The notes: a model not told the origin generated them from the letters alone. DNA of 64,000 nt from Bog-473 sp963828825 (GCA_963828825.1 CAWHGF010000007.1:682001-746000), one strand, 5' to 3'; positions 46,386 through 55,656 are shown, counted from the stretch's first letter. Program-made: numbers and translations.

Positions 46386-46805
46386 TCAGGCTTGGGCCTC
46401 GGCGTCGATGCGTCCGATCGACTGGATGTACGCCCGCTCGAGAGCAGATGCTCGGGGCCAGCCGGCGTAGTACGCGAAGTGCAGGACGAACTCCTGCATC
46501 TCCTCGCGGGAGATGTCGCCGCTCGCCAACGCGGCGTACACGTGCTGTTCGATCGGGATGTCGACCGCGGCAGCACCCACGCAGGCGAGAGTGATCCACC
46601 GCCGGTCCCGTCGAGACAGCCCGGGGCGGTTCCAGAGTTCGCCGAAGACCGAATCGACGACGCCATGTGACAGGTACGGCGTCATCGGCGGGGGTGCGTC
46701 CGACACCATGACCTCGCGGTAACGGCGCCGTCCCGCAGCTGTGCGCGACTCGGCGAGCTCACGCCGACCGCGTTCGTCGTCCTGCTCGCTCACTCGTTCT
46801 CCCAT
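46386..46805 (-). CDS. Carboxymuconolactone decarboxylase-family protein
   Basis: From ATG 46805 the protein has 139 residues. The AhpD-like fold is shown by FGELWNRPGLSRRDRRWITLAC, then IPIEQHVYAALASGDISREEMQEFVLHFAYYAGWPRA read in two adjacent motifs. The AhpD CxxC pair is not present, so a decarboxylase or unknown role is more likely than peroxidase. It is transcribed in the same direction as the dioxygenase, 100 bp away. Confidence 0.85.
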   Translation of the reverse strand: MGERVSEQDDERGRRELAESRTAAGRRRYREVMVSDAPPPMTPYLSHGVVDSVFGELWNRPGLSRRDRRWITLACVGAAAVDIPIEQHVYAALASGDISREEMQEFVLHFAYYAGWPRASALERAYIQSIGRIDAEAQA

Positions 46806-46905
46806 GGCTCGAATTGCCGCCTTTCTGATAGCTGGTAGCTCATCGCCGCGACCAGACCGACATCGATCCACCGGCGCCGGTCACCTCCGACACCCTGGGC
46901 AGCCG

Positions 46906-48153
46906 TCACGCTTCGATCTCAGAGGCGAGACTCGGTCGACCGTTCGACCTCCCGATGGCCGCCCGTGCCTGGCGCAACCGGGGCTGGGCGTCCTGGGCGT
47001 GCGAGTCGCCCGGCCGCGGCGGCAGTGCGAAGCCGGTGTACGCGACACGGCGCTCTCGCGTGGTGGGGTGGGTCGAGCGGTGCAGCGTGCAGGACATGTG
47101 CACGGTGACGTCACCGCGCTTGGCGCTCAGGGTCACGGCGGGCAGGTCGAGCGAGTCGTCGATCTGTGCCCGGGCGATGTTCGTCCGGTGCGAGCCGGCC
47201 ATGACGTCAAGGCCGCCGTGGGCCTCGTCGACGGGCGTGAGGCAGATGCCGATCGTGAGACCGGCACAGAACATCGAGTGCCCGCCGCGATCGCAGTCTT
47301 TGTGCCACGGCAGGCAGACGAGTCCGTCGACGGAATCGACCCGCTTGAGGAGCCCCTCCGCGGTCACGTCGGCGAAATGCTCACCGAACGGATCGCCCGG
47401 ACGGTGACCATCGCCGAGCAGCTCGCCGATTGCGATGTACCGGTCATCCGCGATAAGTGCTTGAAGTGCTGGTGACTTGGGCGCGAAGTCGAGGATCCGG
47501 CAGGGATAGCGCTCGCCGGTGCGGGTCGTCGCCCACCACGACGAACCGTCCTCGACTCGGGCCGCGCCAACGGCGCGGGCGAGATCGGCGTCGACCTCGC
47601 CCATCTCGGCTTCGGTATAGACCTCGTCCAGGAGCAGGAACCCCGTCTCGCCTAGGAAATGCGCGGCCTCGGGGGTCTGCTCGCCGAGCCGGAACCGCTG
47701 GTCGAGCTCGAGCGGGGAACCGTCAGACGAACGGAGCGTCACCGCGCCCGGCTGATACACGGGTCGTCCGTCGAGAAGAGAGCGGAGCACCGGATCCCAC
47801 GCGCAGAAGGCCTCGTAGGAGGCGGGGTCGCCGGTGACCCGGGCCCCGATGACCAGTCCCAGCGCGGTGCGTCGTTCGCAGAAGAGGTCAGCGAACGCAG
47901 CACGATCGAGCGTGATACAGGGCTCGGTTTCAACGTGCCCGGGGACGACGTCGATGGTCTTGCCTCCGGGCTCAATCGTCCAGACGTCACCGTCCACCCG
48001 GATGGCGAGGGGGCCGAGGTCGAGCCGCGCAGCGTCGGCCGCGGCACGGCGGCCGTTTCGAGCCACGGCATCTCGCCAGTCGACCTCGAAGAACGACCCG
48101 GGATCCGCCGGTCCTTCTGCGTTAATCGGCCGCGTGCGCATGTCCACGCTCAT
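46906..48153 (-). CDS. SCP2-like/phytanoyl-CoA dioxygenase-family protein, copy 1
   Basis: ATG 48153 (GAAGGGAGG six bases upstream) gives 415 residues. Residues about 30-150 resemble an SCP2 sterol-carrier fold (LAIRVDGDVWTIEPGG, ITLDRAAFADLFCERRTALGL). Residues about 150-400 are a PhyH-type Fe(II)/2-oxoglutarate dioxygenase: His-x-Asp in LPWHKDCDRGGHS, the distal His in VHMSCTLHRSTHP, and the Arg that holds 2-oxoglutarate in TTRERRVAY. It probably hydroxylates a lipid-like substrate. A paralogue lies at 52271-53494. Confidence 0.85.
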   Translation of the reverse strand: MSVDMRTRPINAEGPADPGSFFEVDWRDAVARNGRRAAADAARLDLGPLAIRVDGDVWTIEPGGKTIDVVPGHVETEPCITLDRAAFADLFCERRTALGLVIGARVTGDPASYEAFCAWDPVLRSLLDGRPVYQPGAVTLRSSDGSPLELDQRFRLGEQTPEAAHFLGETGFLLLDEVYTEAEMGEVDADLARAVGAARVEDGSSWWATTRTGERYPCRILDFAPKSPALQALIADDRYIAIGELLGDGHRPGDPFGEHFADVTAEGLLKRVDSVDGLVCLPWHKDCDRGGHSMFCAGLTIGICLTPVDEAHGGLDVMAGSHRTNIARAQIDDSLDLPAVTLSAKRGDVTVHMSCTLHRSTHPTTRERRVAYTGFALPPRPGDSHAQDAQPRLRQARAAIGRSNGRPSLASEIEA

Positions 48154-48355
48154 GCCGATCCTCCCTTCGCCGCCGATTGCCCGCATCCAAGCAGCTTGCC
48201 GAAGCGATCGGCAGCGCGCAACTCTACGTCACGAGTTTGGGCGCTTCGATCGTCTCGCCCGCGAACTGGGGCTTCGACACGTGCCGCTGACCCGGCGAGC
48301 TGCTGCGGCGCCTACCCTCAGGTGCCTCCCGCATCCGACGGGGCATTGTTGGAGA

Positions 48356-48461
48356 GTGCCAATCGTGCATGATGCCACTCCCGATGACGCCGAGAGCATT
48401 GGCGAGGCGCACGCCGAGGCTTGGCGGATCGGCTACGACGAGTTATTTCCCGTGCCTTGTT
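48356..48461 (+). pseudogene. N-terminal remnant of a GNAT acetyltransferase
   Basis: The frame reads HDATPDDAESIGEAHAEAWR and then a GYDELFP stretch, the first helix and strand of GNAT enzymes. No acetyl-CoA motif follows. The break coincides with a direct repeat (listed separately). The remaining sequence to 48761 has no homology. Confidence 0.6.
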
Positions 48462-48476
48462 GTTATTTCCCGTGCC
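48442..48476. repeat. 20-bp-period direct repeat at the break of the GNAT remnant
   Basis: GTTATTTCCCGTGCC occurs at 48442-48456 and again at 48462-48476, exactly 20 bp apart. A tandem duplication by strand slippage explains it. It adds 20 bp, which by itself would shift the frame. Confidence 0.75.
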
Positions 48477-48761
48477 CTCTTGGAGGTGCCGTGGGTCTCG
48501 GTACGTGGGTCGGTCTCGTCGGTCATCCAGCACTCGGTGGAACGCTGTGAGCTGCAAGCCCGAGAGTCCTTGGCTTCATCCACTTCAGTCCCGCTTCGGG
48601 AAACGACGAGATCGGCTGAAATCTATAGGGGTGAACGACTCAGCCAATGAGGCCACGGCCCGATGCATAGTGCCTGCGCACGATCCCCCGCGAGATCGGA
48701 AGCACATAAGGTCGTGCGAACCACGGCCGGGAGCCGGTCGGCGGGGACGGGGGCCGCTTCA

Positions 48762-49645
48762 CTAACCGGGACGATTCACGTTCTCCACACGCACCTCGAC
48801 CGCGGGGGTCCTGACCGATCGACCTCCCGAGTCATCGACAGTGGCGTCGATCGCATAGCTGCCGTTGGGCACGGTCGACGTGTTCCATGTGGCGATCCAG
48901 CCGTCCTTGGTCATCACACCAGTGGCGAACGGGGCCCCTGCAAGCCCTGGAGCGCTCAGGAAGTAGTCAACCTTCGTGACCCGTGATGGCTACGTCGAGG
49001 ACCCTCTTGCCGTGCACCGTCGACCCGTTGCGGGGAGGGACCACAGCCGCGTCTATCGGCGAAAGCCGAAATTGAATCGGCTTTTCGCTTAGGTACCTCG
49101 CCGCGTCACCGGCGAAGAGGCTGAGACGATCGTCCCTGGCCAAGCCCTGAAGCGACGAGAAGCTGGCGATGACGGCTGCCGCGGGCGAGCGAAAGCAGCA
49201 GCAACGCCACCGGGCAGTACCAGATCCACCGCCTCTCTGGTGAGCGACGTTTGTGAGCGCAGATGACGAGTGCCGTGGCGCCGAACAACATGAAGGCGCT
49301 CAGGTACTCCTCGGTCACCACGTTGAAGTAAGTGGTGTAGGCGAGGGCCAGGACGATCAGGTTGGGGAAGAAGATGCGGTTCTCGTAGTGCTGTGCCCAC
49401 AGTGTCGAGAGGTGGAGGGTCCCCGAGTACGCATGACCGATCAGGATCACGTCGGTCCATTGATCGAGGTAGATGACGTTGACCCCGTAGGCGTGGATCA
49501 TCCAGAGATAGGACACCGCCGGAATCGCGAAACCGAAAAGAGTGGCGACGGGAATCAGCCACGATCGCCAGTTCAAGGGCGGGGACGCGATAGCTCTCTG
49601 CGCAGGAGATCCACACCCTTCGTACCTGGTGACGACGCCCTGCAC
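48762..49645 (-). pseudogene. Large membrane protein gene with internal deletion
   Basis: The N-terminal part (AIPAVSYLWMIHAYGVNVIYL, GTLHLSTLWAQHYENRIFFP, CPVALLLLSLA) follows a family of actinobacterial multi-helix membrane proteins of some 700 residues. At about 49180 it jumps to a C-terminal tail: VIASFSSLQGLARDD in another frame, then an Ig-like module (VTKVDYFLSAPGLAGAPFAT, GWIATWNTSTVPNGSYAIDA) ending at 48762. About 300 residues of helices are missing, and one further frame change occurs near 48985. The gene is not functional. Confidence 0.7.
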
Positions 49646-49737
49646 GCACCATACCTCTCCCTGATTGAAGAACCCCGCTTGCCAGAGCGGCTCGGACTCC
49701 TATCTTTTCTGACAGCTCACCGGGAGCACGCCGCAGA

Positions 49738-49881
49738 TCACTCTGCGTATTCTTCGAGGGACAGGTTGCCCTTTCTCGTGTTCGAGATTGCAGCGTTGTT
49801 GACCAGCAGGTCAAGGCGGCCAAACTCCTTGTGGATGCGCTCTGCCGCAGCGGTGATCGAAGCCTGATCCGTCATATGCGG
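49738..49881 (-). pseudogene. Internal fragment of a short-chain dehydrogenase
   Basis: About 45 codons read TDQASITAAAERIHKEFGRL and LLVNNAAIS, the central NNAG-type part of an SDR. The nucleotide-binding N-terminus and the YxxxK catalytic part are absent, and a stop follows EEYAE. It is a relic. Confidence 0.65.
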
Positions 49882-49985
49882 AGAGTGAGATGTGTGGCCA
49901 CGCCGCTCCGGCGTCAAGGTAGTCGGCAATCCTGAGCGGTCAGTGCGAACTATCTTCGGTCGAGGTCCCGATCGGAGGCATCATC

Positions 49986-50543
49986 ATGGCCAAGCTCATC
50001 TACGTGACGAACACGTCGCTCGACGGTTACTCCGAGGACCCCGACGGCGGCATCGATTGGGGTGCCCCTGATGAGGAGTACTTCAGTTTCATCAATGACC
50101 TTGAGCGCTCGGTCGGCACCTATCTCTACGGACGCCGCATGTATGAGGCGATGATCTTCTGGGAGACCGCACCCATCGCTGACCAGCCGCCCTGGGTCGT
50201 GGACTTCACCAACATCTGGCGAGCGGCCGACAAGGTCGTTTTCTCGAAGACCCTGGCATCGGTGGCAAGCAGTAGGACCAACCTTGAGCGGGAGTTCAAC
50301 GTCGAGGCGATTCGACGGATGAAGGCTGGGGAATCCCACGATCTCACGGTGGGCGGAGCTGATCTCGCTGCCCAAGCGTTTGGGGCGGGCTTGGTGGACG
50401 AGTGCCACTTGTTCTTCTGGCCAATCGTGCTGGGAGGCGGCAAACACGCCCTCCCCAGACACGCGCGTCTCGACCTCCAACTGCTCAATGAGCGGCGCTC
50501 TCGCAGCGGAGTCGCCCACCTTCACTATCGCGTCACCCAGTGA
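49986..50543 (+). CDS. Dihydrofolate reductase-like (RibD C-terminal) protein
   Basis: The 185-residue protein has the family features: N-terminal KLIYVTNTSLDGYSEDPDGG, YGRRMYEAM, KVVFSKTL, LTVGGADLAAQAFGAGLVDE and PIVLGGGKHALP. Members bind NADPH and reduce pterin- or pyrimidine-like rings, but most are uncharacterised. GGAGG is six bases upstream of the ATG. It lies between relics of an SDR and a complete methyltransferase. Confidence 0.88.
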   Translation: MAKLIYVTNTSLDGYSEDPDGGIDWGAPDEEYFSFINDLERSVGTYLYGRRMYEAMIFWETAPIADQPPWVVDFTNIWRAADKVVFSKTLASVASSRTNLEREFNVEAIRRMKAGESHDLTVGGADLAAQAFGAGLVDECHLFFWPIVLGGGKHALPRHARLDLQLLNERRSRSGVAHLHYRVTQ

Positions 50544-50798
50544 GAACCTTCCGTCTGGGACCATCCGCAATGTGCCGATCCCGTGTGGCCTCAGCGGGAT
50601 CGGCGTGTCCCCTAATGGCAGCGGATCGGTCTGGCATTTCGGTACTTATGCCACGCTGAGTCGATGCCCCCGGCTAACCGTGGCAGCCAAGGACGATCAT
50701 CCGTTGCCGGCCACGTTCCTTCTGGAACATCTTCGCCAGCGCCTCAAGTTCGTCGATTGGGACGTCTCGAACTCCATGATTTCTGCCACACTGAGCAC

Positions 50799-51659
50799 AT
50801 GGCGGAAGGACCCACACGCCATCGGTGGGAGGACTGGGCCTGGGACGAGACCGTCTTCGAGGGCACTGCCACCTACTACCGGCAGGGCCGTAAGCCATAT
50901 GCCACGGCTCTGGCCGATGCCCTCGCCGAGCACCTCCACCTGAACGGTCGTGGGAACCTTCTAGACGTCGGTTGTGGGCCAGGCACCGTCGCTCTGTTTT
51001 TCGCCCACCTCTTCGAAAGCGTCATCGGACTCGACCCAGATCCCGGAATGCTGGCTGAGGCCCAACGCGCTGCCACGCAAGAGCAAATCACTAATGCCGG
51101 CTGGGTGAAGATGCGGGCCGAAGATCTTCCTGGACCCCTCGGCACCTTCCGAGTCATCAGCTTCGCCCAGTCCTTCCACTGGATGGACCGACCCAGGGTG
51201 GCCCTCGCTGTCAAGAAGATGCTCGATGCCGATGGCGTCGTCGTCCAAGTCGATCTTTGGCATACCTACCCGCCGGGCCAGGTGCCCCAGGACGGGCCAT
51301 ACCCACCAATCCCCGAGGCAGCCATTGATCAGCTGAGGCGACGCTGGCTTGGTCCCCACCGCCGGGCTGGTCAAGGGTTCCGGAACACCTCGCCCGACGG
51401 GGAGGACGCGGTGTTCCAGGCCGCCGGCTTCGCGCCCGAGGAGACCGTCGTCGTCCCCGACGACCGGGTTCTTGAGCGTTCGGTTGAGGACGTGGTGGCC
51501 TGGGTTCTCTCTACCTCGTCAACCGCACCTCACCTCTTCGAAGACCGCCTGGACGATTTCATACGGGACCTTCGTGGCCTCCTGCTCGATGTGTCTCCGG
51601 CAGGTCGCTTCAGCGTGGCGCTTTCTGACAACCGACTTCGAATTCGCAGGCCGCGCTGA
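50799..51659 (+). CDS. SAM-dependent class I methyltransferase
   Basis: ATG 50799 gives 286 residues. The SAM-binding motif is NLLDVGCGPGTVALFFAHLF, followed by VIGLDPDPGMLAEAQRAA and FAQSFHWMDRPRVA, typical of UbiE/YcgJ-like enzymes. The acceptor is unknown. The open frame extends upstream to 50664 without support. It is 256 bp after the DHFR-like gene. Confidence 0.85.
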   Translation: MAEGPTRHRWEDWAWDETVFEGTATYYRQGRKPYATALADALAEHLHLNGRGNLLDVGCGPGTVALFFAHLFESVIGLDPDPGMLAEAQRAATQEQITNAGWVKMRAEDLPGPLGTFRVISFAQSFHWMDRPRVALAVKKMLDADGVVVQVDLWHTYPPGQVPQDGPYPPIPEAAIDQLRRRWLGPHRRAGQGFRNTSPDGEDAVFQAAGFAPEETVVVPDDRVLERSVEDVVAWVLSTSSTAPHLFEDRLDDFIRDLRGLLLDVSPAGRFSVALSDNRLRIRRPR

Positions 51660-51722
51660 TCTACGACCTTCGTGCCGTGTGAAGCGCCAGTAGTCAGTCT
51701 CGGGGTGGCTGGGACTAAGCCG

Positions 51723-52074
51723 CTAGAGGGCCGGGACCGTGATCAACAGGGTGCCGTCTGGCCGGAGCGCTCGCCAGCAGGATGCAGTAATAGCTGTCTC
51801 GGTCCAGCGATTCGGTGGCGGTGAGGTCGGCAATTCGCGTCGCTATTCGATTAGAGGTGTCAAGGTCGAGCACCGTAAGTGCGGCGACGCGACCCTGGTC
51901 GAAGGCTTCGCTGTCGCGAGAATCTCCGATCTCTAGGACCGATCCATGAACATCGGCTTGGTGCTCGGCGAGGAAACTTTCGATATAGCGACGGTTCACT
52001 GGTGTTTCCCGGTCAAACCCGTAGTTGTCACTCAGCGGATTCTTGGGGATGTAGCGGGGGTCAAGTGTGATCAT
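51723..52074 (-). pseudogene. Methyltransferase-like gene with internal deletion
   Basis: ATG 52074 opens a good N-terminus (NPLSDNYGFDRETPVNRRYI, VHGSVLEIGDS, VLDLDTSNRIATRIADLT, DSYYCILL). It then jumps, in another frame, to LRPDGTLLITVPAL and a stop at 51723. In the intact family about 20 or more residues separate these parts, so a short internal piece has been lost. The gene resembles methyltransferases found with glycosyltransferases. Confidence 0.65.
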
Positions 52075-52270
52075 TTGTCGAAGGGGGGTCCGAGGCCGGT
52101 CTGAGTCAGCACCCGAAGCTAGCCCTGCCGCGGCGCGTTCGGAGACACCCTGACCCGGTTCTGGACTGGGCTCTACACGAGATGGTGACTGTTTGGCGGG
52201 TTGAAGCTTTGATGAACTATTTCCAGGTGATTGCCGTCGAGGTCGGGGAGCGGCAGGTGATCGCGGACGC

Positions 52271-53494
52271 TCAAGGACGGACGGCCGACGGGACTTGGCT
52301 GACCACCTTGTAAGCCCGCTCGCGCACCTGATCGATGACGCCCGCACTGCTGGGCGCCGTATCGTCACCCGCACGAGGGGGCAAGACGAAGTCGGTGTAC
52401 ATGACGCGGCGTTCCCGCGCGACCGGCGCATGGCTCATGTGCAGGGTGCACGAGCAGTGGACGGTGACGTCGCCAGTGCGGGTAGGGAGCGGGACCGCGG
52501 GCAGCCCCCAGGAGTCGCGGAAGAAGGCGGGCTGGACGAGGGCCCGGTGGGAACCGGCCACGACCCCGAGCTGGCCCGAGCGTTCGTCGGCGCCGGTGAC
52601 CGAGATCCCAACCGTCAGGCTGCAGCAGCGCGAGGAGTGCCGCCCGAGGCTGCAGTCCTTGTGCCACGGCAGGTCGGAGATGCCCTTAACGACGCCGATG
52701 GGCTTGACAAGCGCCTCGATCTTGTTGCCCCCCTGGTCCCGCGGCACGTGCCCGTCGCCCGTGAGCGAGGCGAGGCGGAGGAGCCGGTCGTCCTCCAGTA
52801 AGGCCGCGGTCGCAACGCTCTCCTCTTGGAACCCCTGTAGGCGCACCGCCCGCTCCTCGCCATCGGCGGTGGTGGCCCACCAGGACCGGCCGTCACCGTC
52901 GTGGTAACGCGGGAGGGCGGCATCGATGTCGGCCGAGACCAGCGCCATTTCGTCGGTCGTGAAGACCTCGGTCAGGTGGAGGTAGCCCGCCTCGCCAAGG
53001 TAGTACGCCAGGTCGGCCGGATCGTCGTCGACCGTGAACGAACGCTGGAGGTCGAGCGGGCCGCCGTCACGGTCGGTGAATGTGACGTCACCCGCGGTGT
53101 GCACGGTGCGGGCATCGAGCAGCGAGCGGAGGACGACCCACCAGTCGAGGAAGTCGTTGATGTCACCGATCGGCATGTCGAGCGTTGCGGCCGCGAGGAG
53201 CGTCATCGGCGTCCGGCGGTCGTGGACGATGTCGGTAATCTCGTCCACGTCGAGGCGCACCGCCGCGTGCCCACCGCCGCCGGGGCGCACCCGGACGGCA
53301 TCGTCGTCGACCGACAACGTCCAGGTGCCGGCGGTCGTCTCGATCGTGAACGGCCGGACGCCCAGCTCGCGCGCGCCAGGGACGGCCAGCGCAGAGCCGT
53401 CCGCCGCCAGGCGGGGCAGCTGGGTCCCGAAGAAGTCCGCGACGTCGATCGTTTCGACGTCGACGTCGTTGCGGGTGCGGAAATCGATCGTCAT
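52271..53494 (-). CDS. SCP2-like/phytanoyl-CoA dioxygenase-family protein, copy 2
   Basis: The 407-residue paralogue of the protein at 46906-48153. The N-terminal part (residues about 30-130) is the same SCP2-like fold (FTIETTAGTWTLSVDDDAVRV), and the dioxygenase part has LPWHKDCSLGRHS, VHCSCTLHMSHAP and ARERRVMYTDF. The two proteins share the order and the iron-site motifs but differ widely elsewhere, so they diverged long ago. The ATG has no clear ribosome site, which suggests a leaderless mRNA. The stop is 196 bp from the methyltransferase relic. Confidence 0.85.
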   Translation of the reverse strand: MTIDFRTRNDVDVETIDVADFFGTQLPRLAADGSALAVPGARELGVRPFTIETTAGTWTLSVDDDAVRVRPGGGGHAAVRLDVDEITDIVHDRRTPMTLLAAATLDMPIGDINDFLDWWVVLRSLLDARTVHTAGDVTFTDRDGGPLDLQRSFTVDDDPADLAYYLGEAGYLHLTEVFTTDEMALVSADIDAALPRYHDGDGRSWWATTADGEERAVRLQGFQEESVATAALLEDDRLLRLASLTGDGHVPRDQGGNKIEALVKPIGVVKGISDLPWHKDCSLGRHSSRCCSLTVGISVTGADERSGQLGVVAGSHRALVQPAFFRDSWGLPAVPLPTRTGDVTVHCSCTLHMSHAPVARERRVMYTDFVLPPRAGDDTAPSSAGVIDQVRERAYKVVSQVPSAVRP

Positions 53495-53713
53495 GACGGG
53501 CCAGGCTAGCGACGGGGTGGCGTCGGCGCAGGACAGCCGGGGCGTCTGACGACTGTGGCGTCCGACGGCACCCCTGTGAACGTCGTACGCACAGCTGGAG
53601 CTTCTCGGTCATCACCTGATCTACCGAGGAGGGCGAGAGGGTCCTGCGGGTTGGATCACACAGCCGGCGATGAATGGAGATACCGGAGAATCGCGGGGCG
53701 TAGCCTCACAGCA

Positions 53714-54030
53714 GTGAAGACACTGGTCGACAGCAGCTCTGGAAGGCCTCCGATCAGGATTGACCTATTTGTGAAGCCCGAGCGAAATGAGCACCAACCC
53801 GACGGGCCGCTCGTCTGGAGGGGCGAGGCGAACTTTCCCATTGGATTCCGAGTTGGAGCATCAAGTTTGCCTGAGCTGGTCGGGATTGCAGAGTTCACGG
53901 CCGCTCAGTTCTGCCAGGAGAGGAGATCGAACTTCACATCTTTCTTGTCCCGGACAAGACTCCACCAGAACCCGTAGTGGAGCTCCGTGTGGACGAGTCG
54001 CCGTCAGGGCGGACACCAGGAGTCTTCTAA
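53714..54030 (+). CDS. Hypothetical protein, disrupted by a frameshift
   Basis: GTG 53714 opens VKTLVDSSSGRPPIRIDLFV, then WRGEANFPIGFRVGASSLPE and LVGIAEFTAAQFCQE; from about 53920 the sensible frame is another one: EIELHIFLVPDKTPPEPVVE and a stop at 54030 after SGRTPGVF. Together they make about 105 residues. No family is recognised. The dense charge pattern and clean second frame argue for a real gene. Confidence 0.5.
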
Positions 54031-54065
54031 GGCACCCGCTTCCGGCGAACGGGGTGCGGTCCGGT

Positions 54066-54581
54066 CTAATCACGCAGTGCGTTCCGAACCATCCCGACGA
54101 ATTCGCCCCGCTCATCGGTGCTGCTGTGATGTGCGTCAAACCCAAGCTTTTCAAGAACTCTGAACGACGGTGCATTCCCGCTGCCAACTGTTGCCCACAG
54201 ACGCTCTCTACCGGTCGCGAAAGCTGCTTTGATCACAGCGCCAGCGGCCTCTGTTGCGTAGCCGTGGCCTCGAAATCGGGGGAGGATCTCATAGGCGATT
54301 TCCGGTTCGTCAAACGAGCCCCGACCGATGATCAGTCCGCAATACCCAATCGGGCGCTCCTCGTTGCGTTGTCGAATACCCAGTAGCCCAAAGCCTTCTA
54401 CTTGCGCTCGTTTGTTCTGCTCGACCATCCGGTGCTCGACTTCATCGATCGATAGCGTCGTGCCTCCCTCGTGTTCTCGAAGGAGTTCGAGGTTGCACTC
54501 AGCGTCATCCTTCGTGCGCAATCGCAATGACAATCGCTCGGTGTCGATCGAAAAGGCCATCGTTCGGAAACGGTCCGCCAT
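54066..54581 (-). CDS. GNAT-family N-acetyltransferase
   Basis: The 171-residue protein is of the RimJ/RimL type: IDTERLSLRLRTKDDAE at the N-terminus, ERPIGYCGLIIGRG, IAYEILPRFRGHGYATEA with the acetyl-CoA pyrophosphate loop RGHGYA, and GNAPSFRVLEKLGFD. It may acetylate a protein N-terminus, an antibiotic or a metabolite. A second start at 54560 is possible. Confidence 0.9.
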   Translation of the reverse strand: MADRFRTMAFSIDTERLSLRLRTKDDAECNLELLREHEGGTTLSIDEVEHRMVEQNKRAQVEGFGLLGIRQRNEERPIGYCGLIIGRGSFDEPEIAYEILPRFRGHGYATEAAGAVIKAAFATGRERLWATVGSGNAPSFRVLEKLGFDAHHSSTDERGEFVGMVRNALRD

Positions 54582-54780
54582 CTAAGCGATGCCATTCCAA
54601 GGCATCTGGACTATCTGCACCGGCTCTCAGGTTACGAGCTCGGGGTTGAACACCTCGAGCCCGAAAGTGCTAAGTGTCCCACCCGATCCCGATGGCGAAT
54701 GGGGGCACCCCCGATCCGATCCCGATCCTCCGGGAATCCCCGCTCGGGGTTCTGAAGCCTAGACATTTAGAATTTATGGG

Positions 54781-54794
54781 ACTAGCTTTACTAG
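54781..54794. promoter_or_regulatory. Candidate operator before the GntR gene
   Basis: CTAG-CTTTA-CTAG lies within 54782-54794, a few bases before the ATG at 54799, with TAGAAT about 15 bp upstream as a possible -10 element. YtrA-type GntR proteins often bind inverted repeats just before their own start. The binding is inferred. Confidence 0.35.
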
Positions 54795-54798
54795 CATC

Positions 54799-55149
54799 AT
54801 GGTGAGTCCGCGAATCGACCCCGCCGATCAGACGCCACTCCACGAGCAGGTTGCCGCTGAGATTCGCCGTGCGATCGGCGAGGGAGACGCCAAACCAGGC
54901 GAGCGCCTCCCAGCTGCTCGAGACCTCGCCGCAGTGTTGGGCGTGAACAACAACACTGTTCTGAGGGCGTTGCGATCCCTTAGAGATGAGGGACTGGTGG
55001 AGTTCCGAAGGGGCCGCGGCGTCACCGTCTGTGGCGGAGCCGACAATCGCAATGCGGTACTCGAAAGAGCTCGCGAACTGGTGACTTTCGCTCGGCATCA
55101 TGGATATCGGACCGATGAACTTGTTCAGATCATCCAGCAGGTCGCGTGA
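54799..55149 (+). CDS. GntR-family regulator, YtrA type
   Basis: The 116-residue protein has a winged HTH (PLHEQVAAEIRRAIGEGDAKPGERLPAARDLAAVLGVNNNTVLRALRSL, residues about 12-60 read as adjacent motifs) and a short tail instead of a large ligand domain. This is the YtrA subfamily, which usually controls a linked ABC transporter. Here the next gene starts 3 bp after its stop and encodes a small membrane protein instead. Confidence 0.9.
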   Translation: MVSPRIDPADQTPLHEQVAAEIRRAIGEGDAKPGERLPAARDLAAVLGVNNNTVLRALRSLRDEGLVEFRRGRGVTVCGGADNRNAVLERARELVTFARHHGYRTDELVQIIQQVA

Positions 55150-55152
55150 GAG

Positions 55153-55656
55153 GTGACGACCCGAGCCGAACCGCAATCTGGCGAGGAGCCGACGAAAGCG
55201 CGTCGTAGCCTCATCGATGAGGCACGACGCCGTCAGCATCGACGCCGCCAGGTGGTCGGAGCAGTCGTGATCACACCGATCGCGATTGGCGGCCTGATCG
55301 TTGGGCTGAACCTGGGTGGCGCGGGGAGCCAGGGCGAGGTCGCCACACACCCAAGCCCTCCCCCGTCGAGAGCGCAAACACGTCAGGCGGTCGGCAAGAA
55401 CCCCCCGACGGGGTCACCATCGAGTGTGGTGCTGCCCAGCCCTAATGCAGGTGATGCCATCGCAGCCAGTAGGTCGACGGCGTTGTCGGCAGTGCTGCAA
55501 GCGGTAGCGTTGCAAGCTGTCCACAGCGCAGTTGCTGCTCAGTCTGCGAAAGTCACCGAAGGCGGCCAACTGGAGCAAGTTGTACAGGCCCAAGACGCTG
55601 CCGAATCCGCCCAAGCGGCTGCCGCAGCTGCTGCCGCAGAACCTGGGCGGCACTGA
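55153..55656 (+). CDS. Ala-rich single-pass membrane protein
   Basis: GTG 55153 follows the GntR stop by 3 bp. The 167-residue product has a basic cytoplasmic start (ARRRQHRRRQ), one membrane helix (VVGAVVITPIAIGGLIVGLNL) and a low-complexity outside part rich in Ala, Gln and Ser. No domain is recognised. Close coupling suggests that GntR controls its level. Confidence 0.65.
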   Translation: MTTRAEPQSGEEPTKARRSLIDEARRRQHRRRQVVGAVVITPIAIGGLIVGLNLGGAGSQGEVATHPSPPPSRAQTRQAVGKNPPTGSPSSVVLPSPNAGDAIAASRSTALSAVLQAVALQAVHSAVAAQSAKVTEGGQLEQVVQAQDAAESAQAAAAAAAAEPGRH

